Assembly: GCA_029263435.1 (NCBI GenBank)
Contig: JAJCXL010000492.1
Coordinates: forward strand, 1 to 7,173
Origin: Acidobacteriota bacterium
Lineage (GTDB): Bacteria > Acidobacteriota > Vicinamibacteria > Marinacidobacterales > SMYC01
Direction of reading: 5' to 3'
DNA: 7,173 nucleotides
How positions within the stretch are numbered: position 1 is the first letter of the stretch; every line of letters starts with the position of its first letter. A program made the translations under genes and the position numbers. Shown here piece after piece: positions 1 through 5,841 of this stretch. Below the pieces are notes generated by a model. It was not told where the DNA came from. It did no database searches and saw only the letters and a list, made by a program, of their open reading frames with translations.

Positions 1-891
1 CCACCTCGACCCGAGCCTCTGCCCGAGCCCGCGCCCGAGATCGAGGCCCCGAGTCCGGTCATCGCTGCACGGCAGAAAGCCGCGGAGGCGACGCCGGCAT
101 CCCTACCTCTCAGCGCTACGGAGCCGAGCGCGGCGGAAGTCGAAGTCAGAAACGACATCGAGCACAAGCACGCCTCGCTCAGCCATGCCACGCTCTACGA
201 CCTTATCGGCGTATCGCCCAAAGCGGATGACGCTGATATCAAGAAGGCGTATTACGCGATGGCGAAGAAGTACCATCCGGATCGTCATCACACCGCTCAC
301 CTCCGAGAGGTGCAGGGACTGCTCGAGGAGCTGTTCAGCAAGATCACCCACGCCTACCAAACGTTGTCGGACCCGGCCGATCGGATCCGCTATGACGGGA
401 AGCTCTCCCAAGGCGCGCAATTCGCCGCGGCCGCTCCCCGGGCCCAACAAGCCGCGGTCAAGAAGACCGAGCCACCGTCAGAAACGGCTCGCAAGAGACA
501 GGCGGAGGATCGCTACATCGAAGGGAAGAAGCACTACGACGAAATGCACTTCTTCGATGCGATTCAGTGTCTCAGGGACGCGGTGAGGATCTATCCGCAG
601 CAGCGCTACCACAAGCTGCTCGCGCAGTCGCTCATGAAGAACCCGCTATGGGGCAAGGAAGCCGAGGAGCAGTTCCGGGAAGCCTTGAATCTCGACCCGA
701 TCGATGCCGAGAGTCATTTCGGTCTCGGCCAGATCTATGAGGCCAAGGGCATGCTGACGCGCGCCAAGAAAATGTATGAGCAAGCGGCCGCCTACGATCC
801 CGAGAATCTCCATTTCCAGGAGAAAGCCGGAACCAAGACAGACGCCGGTCTGGGCGGATTCCGAAAGATCTTCGGCCGACGCCGCGACTAG
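1..891 (+). CDS. J-domain/TPR protein, C-terminal part (5' end outside window)
   Basis: The frame is open from base 1 to a TAG at 889-891, giving 296 residues with no start visible, so the gene begins upstream. Residues 1-60 are a low-complexity linker rich in Pro, Glu and Ala. Residues 65-135 form a J domain, with the HPD motif at 92-94 preceded by a basic helix II (IKKAYYAMAKKY) and ending in a typical 'SDPADRIRYD' tail. Three TPR-like helical pairs follow at about 167-199, 201-233 and 236-267, then a basic tail (FGRRRD). By family knowledge, HPD stimulates the ATPase of a DnaK-type Hsp70, and TPRs bind protein partners. Classical DnaJ has its J domain at the N-terminus and then Gly/Phe and zinc-finger regions; here J is internal and those are absent, so this is not dnaJ. 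Inference: a specialised co-chaperone or regulatory scaffold, possibly with an N-terminal sensory domain. An internal ATG at 259 lies inside the J domain and would destroy it, so it is not the start. Confidence 0.88.
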   Translation, partial: PPRPEPLPEPAPEIEAPSPVIAARQKAAEATPASLPLSATEPSAAEVEVRNDIEHKHASLSHATLYDLIGVSPKADDADIKKAYYAMAKKYHPDRHHTAHLREVQGLLEELFSKITHAYQTLSDPADRIRYDGKLSQGAQFAAAAPRAQQAAVKKTEPPSETARKRQAEDRYIEGKKHYDEMHFFDAIQCLRDAVRIYPQQRYHKLLAQSLMKNPLWGKEAEEQFREALNLDPIDAESHFGLGQIYEAKGMLTRAKKMYEQAAAYDPENLHFQEKAGTKTDAGLGGFRKIFGRRRD

Positions 892-917
892 TAAACTGTC
901 GTCCGGCGAAAGTTATA

Positions 918-1327
918 CCTGCTCGAGCTGGCCATAAGCCGAATTCTGTTCCTCCCTTCGGTTGCCCTTAGAGAGGCGGCGATCATTTATCTAGCCGGCC
1001 GATTACTCGGCCGATCCAGCGACCTACCCGGAAGCTTCGGACGAGCCGCCCTCGAACGCTCCCCTATTTGGTCTTGCTCCGTGCGGGGTTTACCCTGCCT
1101 TGGATGTCACCACCCAAGCGGTGCGCTCTTACCGCACCATTTCACCCTTACCGCTTCCGACCCTCCGAAGAGCGTCGGAAAGAGGCGGTATATTTTCTGT
1201 GGCACTTTCCTTCCGGTCACCCGGACTGGTCGTTAGCCAGCGCACTGCCCTGTGGAGTTCGGACTTTCCTCCCACTTCAACGCCAAAGGCGATGAAGTCG
1301 GCGACCGCCCAGCCTGCTCGAGCAGGC
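918..1327 (-). ncRNA. rnpB: RNase P RNA (catalytic subunit), bacterial type A-like
   Basis: This is the ribozyme that removes 5' leaders from precursor tRNAs together with the RnpA protein. Read on the minus strand, the universal blocks occur in order. GGAGGAAAGTCCGAACTCC (1254-1272) is the 5' P4/CR-I block. Further on come 'ACAGAAA..ACCGCC' and 'GGTGAAATGGTGCGGTAAGA'. GGGTAAACCCC (1085-1095) is the L15 loop that pairs with tRNA CCA. CAGAATTCGGCTTATGG (932-948) is the 3' P4/CR-V block. A P3 hairpin is formed by GACTTCA.CGCC / GGCG.TGAAGT near 1273-1301. The ends are set by helix P1: 1316-1326 pairs with 918-928 over 11 bp, then an A.A mismatch, then more pairs. The length of about 410 nt is normal for type A. 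The mature 3' end may extend a few bases below 918. Short ORFs over this region are spurious. No intrinsic terminator is visible after the 3' end. Confidence 0.96.
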
Positions 1328-1333
1328 GCCGCG

Positions 1334-1339
1334 ATTATA
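1334..1339 (-). promoter_or_regulatory. -10 element of rnpB promoter, overlapping the rlmN stop
   Basis: The minus strand reads a perfect TATAAT here. It lies 6 nt before position 1327, which is a G directly preceding the P1 helix, so the predicted start of the RNA matches the structural 5' end. No TTGACA-like -35 is found at 16-18 bp; the -35 position (about 1357-1362) falls in rlmN codons for the conserved 'AACGQL' end. The box also contains the TAA stop of rlmN (1335-1337). Confidence 0.7.
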
Positions 1340-2336
1340 CAACGGCGAGCTGGCCACAGGCGGCATTTCGATCGGTGCCTCTGGCGCGCCGGATGGCGCA
1401 AAACAGTCCTCGAGCCCGGATGTGGTCGCGAAAGGAGGCCGTGCGAGCCTCGGAGCTCGGCGCGAGCCCGGCCCGGCCGAGATTCATCGGCAACAGGTTG
1501 ACTCTAGGCGCTTCGAACGGCGCGAGAAAATCCGCCAGCGCGGCTGCATGCTCGGGCTCGTCATTGACCCCGTCGATCAACGTCATCTCCACGAACAAGC
1601 CCCCTCCGCTCCTTCTCAGGCGTTCGAGGAAGGCTGCTCTCAGCTCATCGGTGGAATGACGAGCGGTCGGTACCAGCCGACGCCTCAGCGCGTCGTCGAC
1701 CGCGTGCAGGGACCAGGCGAGTCTCACCGGGAGGTCGACGGTTTCCAGGATCGCGTCCGGCGACGGCCCTACGGTCGAGACCGTAATGTGGGAGGGTCCA
1801 AGGGCAGCCGCTTCCGGCGCGCAGAGGATCTCGATGCTGCCTTTGACCGCGTCGAGGTTATCTAGCGGCTCACCCATTCCCATGAAGACGACGTTTTTCA
1901 CCGGTGGCCGGCCGTGCTTCGCCCCCTCACGGATCCCCGACGTCACTTGTCCGACAATCTCTCCGATGCTCAAGCTGCGCTCTAGCCCCATCGTGGCAGT
2001 GACACAGAAGATGCAGCCGCGCGCACATCCCGCTTGGGTCGATACGCAAATGGTCGAGCGACGCTCGGAGGGAATGAGGACCGTCTCGATACGTTTGCCA
2101 TCGGCGAGGACGAAACGCAGCTTGGTCGTACCGCAGTCCGCGACCTGCCGGTGGTCCAAGGCTAGGGTGGTGAGTCGGGTCCGCTCGCTCAGACGCCGAC
2201 GAAGGGCGGAGGAAAGCGTCTCGTCTTCGAGCGGATCGAGCCCCGCCAAAAGCGAGCGCCACACCTGACGCGCACGGCCGGAGCCTCCCGCGACTTCGAC
2301 CAGGGCGCGAGGGGACAACCCTTCGAGCTCGATCAT
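1335..2336 (-). CDS. rlmN: RlmN/Cfr-family radical SAM RNA (adenine-C2) methyltransferase
   Basis: RlmN methylates C2 of A2503 in 23S rRNA, and A37 in some tRNAs, by a radical SAM ping-pong mechanism. The 333-residue product has the CxxxCxxC iron-sulfur motif at C104/C108/C111 (GCARGCIFC). The two methyl-shuttling cysteines are also present: C97 in 'CVST', matching E. coli C118, and C327 in 'AACGQL', matching C355. 'IETVLIP' (83-89), 'GMGEPL' (153-158), 'SLHA' (209-212) and 'LLPMN' (281-285) complete the signature. It is shorter than E. coli RlmN (384 aa), mainly at the N-terminus, and the usual 'PxN' after SLHA reads 'PTA', so it is a divergent member. The ATG at 2336 is 12 nt after the stop of the upstream regulator, with only a weak ribosome site (GAAG), so translation and transcription are probably coupled. 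The TAA stop lies inside the rnpB -10 box. Cfr-type C8 activity cannot be excluded by eye, but the C-terminal AACGQL favours RlmN. Confidence 0.86.
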   Translation of the reverse strand: MIELEGLSPRALVEVAGGSGRARQVWRSLLAGLDPLEDETLSSALRRRLSERTRLTTLALDHRQVADCGTTKLRFVLADGKRIETVLIPSERRSTICVSTQAGCARGCIFCVTATMGLERSLSIGEIVGQVTSGIREGAKHGRPPVKNVVFMGMGEPLDNLDAVKGSIEILCAPEAAALGPSHITVSTVGPSPDAILETVDLPVRLAWSLHAVDDALRRRLVPTARHSTDELRAAFLERLRRSGGGLFVEMTLIDGVNDEPEHAAALADFLAPFEAPRVNLLPMNLGRAGLAPSSEARTASFRDHIRARGLFCAIRRARGTDRNAACGQLAVV

Positions 2337-2348
2337 CGCTTCGGAGCT

Positions 2349-3713
2349 CTAGGCGTCGGTTTCCTGAGAGATCTTGTATTGTTCGAGCTTCTTGTAGAGA
2401 TTGCTCCGCGGCGTGCCTATGACTTGCGCGGTTTGAGAAATGTTCCAGCCCGTCTCGCGAAGCTTTTGCACCAGAAACGAGCGCTCGCTGCTCTCTTTGA
2501 ACTCCTTGAGAGTGGAAGCCTCTGCGGGCCCTGCGTCACCGCGGTCGCCGGAGCGAATGGTGGTGGGAAGATCGTTCACGTCGATCGAGTCTCCCGGCGC
2601 CATGATGAGCAACCGCTCGACCGTGTTTCGAAGCTCGCGCACGTTTCCAGGCCAGCCGTGCTTCACCAAGCGCTCCATGGCCTGGGGCGAGAACTTCTTC
2701 TTGCGCAAGTTATCGTCGCTCGCAAAGCCGGTGAGAAAGTGCTCGATGAGCGACTCGATGTCTTCACGACGCTCTCGCAGCGGGGGCGTCCGAATCGGAA
2801 TCACCGACAGCCGGAAGAACAGGTCCTCACGAAATCGGCCATCCGCGATCTCCGCCTCCAGATCCTTGTTGGTCGCAGCGATGACGCGGACATCGACTTT
2901 GTTCGTCGCTTGGGACCCGACGCGCTCGACTTCTCCTTCTTGCAGCACCCGAAGTACTTTCGCTTGAGTGCGCGCGCTCATGTCGCCGACCTCGTCGAGA
3001 AAGATCGTCCCTTTATGGGCTTGCTCGAACTTACCGAGCTGCTTCGACGTCGCCCCGGTGAAGGAGCCTTTTTCGTGGCCGAAGAGCTCGCTCTCGATCA
3101 AGTCCTCAGGGATGGCCGCACAGTTCACTTGCACGAACGGGCCTCGGGAACGGTTGCTGTTCCCGTGGATCGCTCGCGCGACGAGCTCTTTACCGGTCCC
3201 CGACTCGCCCGTGATGAGCACGGTCGCGTTCGTGGGCGCGGAACGCGCGATCGCTTCGCGCACGTCGTCGATGGGGTTCGACTTGCCGATCATTTGATAC
3301 TTCTTCTCGAACCGGACCCGAAGCCTACCGACTTCGTCTTGGAGCTCTTTACGCTCCAGCGCGTTTCGCACCGCGAGCAGAATTCTTTCGGTCTCGAGCG
3401 GCTTCTCGATGAAGTCGAATGCGCCACGCTTCGTCGCCTGCACCGCGGTCTCTACGTTTCCGTGGCCGCTGATCATGATGACCTGAGGGGCGGTGGTCTG
3501 CTCTCGAACCTCGCCCAACACTTCCAGCCCGTCCATTCCGGGCATCTTGATATCGAGGAATACGAGATCGGGCGGCTCGGTCTCGATCGCCTCGAGCGCT
3601 TCATTTCCCGAAGACGCTTCGCTGACCTCATAGCCCTCGTACTCCAAAGCCATTCGAAGCGCTTTACGGATGGGCTCTTCGTCGTCGACGACGAGAATTC
3701 GCGATTTGACCAT
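2349..3713 (-). CDS. NtrC-family sigma-54-dependent response regulator
   Basis: The 454-residue protein has the full NtrC layout. A receiver domain (about 5-120) carries the acidic pocket D10/D11, phosphoacceptor D54 (FLDIKMPGMDG), S82 and K104. An AAA+ domain (about 140-370) carries Walker A GESGTGKE at 169-176, sigma-54-contact loop GSFTGA at 216-221 (an A-to-S variant of GAFTGA), Walker B IFLDE at 237-241, the FREDLFFRL arginine-finger region at 294-302 and WPGNVREL at 354-361. A Fis-type helix-turn-helix (about 423-446, 'NISQTAQVIGTPRSNLYKKL') ends the protein. A cognate histidine kinase would phosphorylate D54, allowing the protein to open sigma-54 promoters. No kinase is in the window, so it is an orphan here. 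The HTH style resembles NtrX/NtrC-like regulators, but I would not name it. The ATG at 3713 has a good ribosome site, AGGGA, 5-6 nt upstream. rlmN follows after 12 nt. Confidence 0.95.
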   Translation of the reverse strand: MVKSRILVVDDEEPIRKALRMALEYEGYEVSEASSGNEALEAIETEPPDLVFLDIKMPGMDGLEVLGEVREQTTAPQVIMISGHGNVETAVQATKRGAFDFIEKPLETERILLAVRNALERKELQDEVGRLRVRFEKKYQMIGKSNPIDDVREAIARSAPTNATVLITGESGTGKELVARAIHGNSNRSRGPFVQVNCAAIPEDLIESELFGHEKGSFTGATSKQLGKFEQAHKGTIFLDEVGDMSARTQAKVLRVLQEGEVERVGSQATNKVDVRVIAATNKDLEAEIADGRFREDLFFRLSVIPIRTPPLRERREDIESLIEHFLTGFASDDNLRKKKFSPQAMERLVKHGWPGNVRELRNTVERLLIMAPGDSIDVNDLPTTIRSGDRGDAGPAEASTLKEFKESSERSFLVQKLRETGWNISQTAQVIGTPRSNLYKKLEQYKISQETDA

Positions 3714-3732
3714 TTCTTCCCTGTTTCGCCCG

Positions 3733-3738
3733 AGTATA
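3733..3738 (-). promoter_or_regulatory. Possible -10 element of the response-regulator gene
   Basis: The minus strand reads TATACT, 19 nt before the ATG, in the 57-nt gap after the DUF309 stop. It would give a leader of about 12 nt that still includes the AGGGA ribosome site. No recognisable -35 lies at 16-18 bp, and no GG-N10-GC sigma-54 site was seen. No hairpin-plus-T-run terminator is visible in the gap, so read-through from the upstream genes is also possible. Confidence 0.35.
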
Positions 3739-3770
3739 GCACGCGGCCAAACCCGCTTATTTTCAGTGGA

Positions 3771-4214
3771 TTACGAACAAATGCGCAGGACCGGCGTGCG
3801 ACCGTCAGAAAGCTCCGCCATCAACTCGTCGACCGGCACGCCGAGGATGGAGCCGCCGAGCTCTCGACGGCTTTGGCGAAGTTTCTCGAGACTTCGAGCG
3901 CGGAGCTTGGCTTCTCCCGTCGGTTTTCCGCGGCGGCGATTCACGAGAGCGGCCGCGAGCTGGACGAGCGCTTGAAAAAAAAGCGCCATGGTCGGCTCGC
4001 CCGCGTCGGTAGCCTCTCGCCACGACCGCTCGAAGAACACATGGGCCTCCCAGTAATAGCCGGCATTGAACAGATCCACGCCGTAGGCGAAGTCGTCGGG
4101 CTCGCCCTCGGAAGAGCTACCGTACATATGTCCGGAGGGATCGCGCTCCGGGTGGGGAGTCTTACCCGGCTCGTGTCGGTAAGAAGGAAACGCTCGGCGC
4201 GTATAGCGGCGCAC
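3771..4214 (-). CDS. DUF309 family protein
   Basis: This is a 147-residue soluble protein of unknown biochemical role. The family core is seen in 'GVDLFNAGYYWEAH' (45-58), followed by a Trp/Arg helix and 'FFQALVQLAAALV' (79-91), then an Arg-rich segment and a helix 'KLRARSLEKLRQSRREL'. The pattern is an all-helical bundle with conserved aromatic, Glu and His residues. The start is a GTG at 4214, chosen because the first residues (FPSYRHEPGKTPHPERDPSGH) match the typical N-terminal leader of DUF309 proteins; starting at the internal Met30 would lose it. Only a weak GGA ribosome site precedes the GTG. It begins 15 nt after the ispB-like stop and in the same frame, suggesting co-transcription and re-initiation. 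No function should be inferred from the neighbour alone. Confidence 0.82.
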   Translation of the reverse strand: MRRYTRRAFPSYRHEPGKTPHPERDPSGHMYGSSSEGEPDDFAYGVDLFNAGYYWEAHVFFERSWREATDAGEPTMALFFQALVQLAAALVNRRRGKPTGEAKLRARSLEKLRQSRRELGGSILGVPVDELMAELSDGRTPVLRICS

Positions 4215-4229
4215 GTTTCCGGAAAAAAT

Positions 4230-5243
4230 CTACCGGTTGCGCTCGATGACGTAATACGTGAGCGCCATCAAAGCGTCTTTGTGTCGCGAATCAGGAACGA
4301 CGTCGAGGCTCTCTTTCGCCTTGGCGGCGTAGGATTCGGCGAGCTGTCTCGCCTTGTCCAGGCTCTTGTTCCGGCGCACGAGGTCAAGGATCTCTTTGCG
4401 GCTGACCTCATCGATCTCGCCTCTTTCGATGACCGACTGGACCGTGGGAAGCGCGCGCGGTTCGGCTTCGAGCGCATAGATGATCGGAAGCGTGACGTGG
4501 CCTTCCTTCAGATCGGACAGGACCGGCTTTCCCAGGGTCTTCTCGTCGGCGGTGAAGTCGAGAAGATCGTCGGCAACTTGAAAAGCCATGCCGAGATTCA
4601 TCCCGTACTCGCCCAGTGCTTTTTCCACCTCGGGGCTCGACTCCCCCAGCTTCGCACCCATGACCGCACAGCCGAAGAACAAGTAGGCGGTCTTACGCTC
4701 GAGGATGTCGAGATGCTCTGCTTCGCTCAGATCCACCGCGCCGCCCCGGGTGAGCTCCAAGATCATTCCCTCGATCATGCGCAGCGTGATCTCGGTGATG
4801 ACTTCCAGGATCTCGAGGCTTCCGAGCTCGATGGCGAGACCGATCGACCGGATGTAGAGAAAATCACCGAGAAGGACCGTGAAATCGTTTCCGAGGAGCT
4901 CGTTCACGGACTGCTGGCCGCGACGCGTCTCCGCCGCGTCGACGATGTCGTCATGGACCAGAGTCGCGGTGTGAATGAACTCGGTCACGGCGCCGTACTG
5001 AGCGGCTTTCGGCCCGAAATAACCGCAAGCACGCGCAGTCAGGAGGAGCAGCGCCGGGCGCACTCGCTTCCCGCCGCTTCGATAAATGTAGCGGCTGCTC
5101 GACTCCACGAGCTCGAGCTTGCTGTCGACTTTCTCACGGATGGTTTGCTCCACCGTTTCGAGGTCTTGTTGGATCTCCAGGAAGATATCCTCGAGTGTCA
5201 GCGACGGCTCGGGAAGCTCGGAACGGGTTTCGGGGGCCGGCAT
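4230..5243 (-). CDS. ispB: Long-chain all-trans polyprenyl diphosphate synthase (IspB-like)
   Basis: The enzyme extends farnesyl or geranyl diphosphate with isopentenyl diphosphate to make the C35-C45 side chain of respiratory quinones. The 337-residue protein has GGKRVRP (57-63) for diphosphate binding, the first Asp-rich motif DDIVD (98-102) followed by 'AETRRG', and the second motif DDLLD (225-229) followed by 'LGKP'. Residues 4 and 5 before the first motif are Thr and Ala (HTATLVHDD) rather than the bulky aromatics of short-chain synthases, which predicts a long product. Alignment by eye to E. coli IspB is close, including 'EFIHTATL', 'LGDFLY', 'GSLEILEVI' and the end 'VIERNR' (IspB: VQRDR). 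Chain length, and ubiquinone versus menaquinone use, cannot be read from sequence; HepT/SdsA-like products are possible. The ATG at 5243 follows the yajQ stop by 26 nt and lacks a strong ribosome site. A T6 run follows its TAG stop. Confidence 0.93.
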   Translation of the reverse strand: MPAPETRSELPEPSLTLEDIFLEIQQDLETVEQTIREKVDSKLELVESSSRYIYRSGGKRVRPALLLLTARACGYFGPKAAQYGAVTEFIHTATLVHDDIVDAAETRRGQQSVNELLGNDFTVLLGDFLYIRSIGLAIELGSLEILEVITEITLRMIEGMILELTRGGAVDLSEAEHLDILERKTAYLFFGCAVMGAKLGESSPEVEKALGEYGMNLGMAFQVADDLLDFTADEKTLGKPVLSDLKEGHVTLPIIYALEAEPRALPTVQSVIERGEIDEVSRKEILDLVRRNKSLDKARQLAESYAAKAKESLDVVPDSRHKDALMALTYYVIERNR

Positions 5244-5269
5244 ATGGGGTCTCTTTTTGAGCGCTTCCT

Positions 5270-5764
5270 CTAACGAAAGTTGACGAATTGCATCGCGATT
5301 CCGAGGTCGGACTCTTTCAACAGTCCAATGATGGACTGCAAATCGTCTCTCTTCTTGCCGCTGACGCGAACTTGGTCTCCCTGGATCGAGATCTGAACTT
5401 TGCGTTTGGTGGCTTTGACCATCTTCACGATCTCTCGCGCTTTCTCGATGGGGATCCCACTTTGGAGCTCGATTTTCTGACGCACCGTGCCGCCCAAAGC
5501 GGATTCGATCTTCCCGGGCGTCAAGGCGCTCAAGGCGATACCTCGCTTGATGAGCTTGCTCTCGAGGACGTCCCTAGCGCTTGAGAGCTTGAACTCGTCC
5601 GAGGAGGAGAGCTCGATCGCGGCGCCTTCATCGACGAGCTGGATCTCCGTACCCGAGCCTTTGAAGTCGAATCGGGTGATGATCTCCTTGGTGGCGTGCT
5701 GGATGGCATTCTTCACTTCCTGCAAATCCACGTTGCAAACGATGTCAAAGGTGCTGTCAGCCAC
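5270..5764 (-). CDS. yajQ: YajQ family nucleotide-binding protein
   Basis: YajQ proteins have two RNA-recognition-like ferredoxin folds. Members bind nucleotides or RNA, and the Xanthomonas homologue binds cyclic di-GMP and acts with a transcription regulator. The 164-residue product from the GTG has the family landmarks: 'FDIVCNVDLQEVKNA' (6-20), 'RFDFKGS' (31-37), 'KRGI' (73-76), 'QVRVSGKKRDDLQ' (131-143) and the end 'QFVNFR'. The GTG at 5764 is chosen because it yields M-ADSTFDIV, the usual family N-terminus and length (about 163 aa). An ATG three codons upstream (5773) and a TTG at 5800 are in frame but add non-family residues. None of the three has a clear ribosome site. A promoter-like sequence ends just before the GTG, so a leaderless message is possible. 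Whether this homologue responds to cyclic di-GMP is unknown. Confidence 0.92.
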   Translation of the reverse strand: MADSTFDIVCNVDLQEVKNAIQHATKEIITRFDFKGSGTEIQLVDEGAAIELSSSDEFKLSSARDVLESKLIKRGIALSALTPGKIESALGGTVRQKIELQSGIPIEKAREIVKMVKATKRKVQISIQGDQVRVSGKKRDDLQSIIGLLKESDLGIAMQFVNFR

Positions 5765-5771
5765 GGCCCAC

Positions 5772-5800
5772 ATTATTACGGAATTCACCGGCTCCGGCAA
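5772..5800 (-). promoter_or_regulatory. Candidate promoter for yajQ (TTGCCG-N17-AATAAT)
   Basis: On the minus strand TTGCCG (5795-5800) and AATAAT (5772-5777) are separated by exactly 17 nt. The boxes match the sigma-70 consensus at 4/6 and 5/6 positions. Seven bases separate the -10 box from the G of the GTG start at 5764, so transcription would be expected to begin at or next to the start codon. This is a pattern match only; the gene may simply be transcribed from tatD. Confidence 0.4.
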
Positions 5801-5841
5801 TGAGAGGTTGGGGCCCAGGAGAGGATCCTCTTTCCATAGAG

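Noticed and set aside
861..880. Hairpin CCGAA-agatc-TTCGG near the end of the J-protein gene as rnpB terminator
   Set aside because: The stem is only 5 bp, there is no T run on the minus strand, and it lies in coding sequence.
1068..1295. Short plus- and minus-strand open frames across 1068-1400
   Set aside because: They lie on rnpB, whose conserved RNA blocks explain the sequence; the peptides are low-quality and Arg/Pro-rich.
2379..5273. A 964-codon open frame on the plus strand, antisense to three genes
   Set aside because: The regulator, DUF309 and ispB-like genes happen to share one frame, and in GC-rich DNA their rarity of TTA, CTA and TCA codons leaves the codon-aligned antisense frame open. 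The translation has no recognisable domain, while all three sense proteins have full family motifs.
5820..5831. Perfect 12-bp palindrome AGAGGATCCTCT in the tatD-yajQ gap, as terminator or operator
   Set aside because: It has no loop and no following T run, and appears only once, so a terminator or operator cannot be supported.
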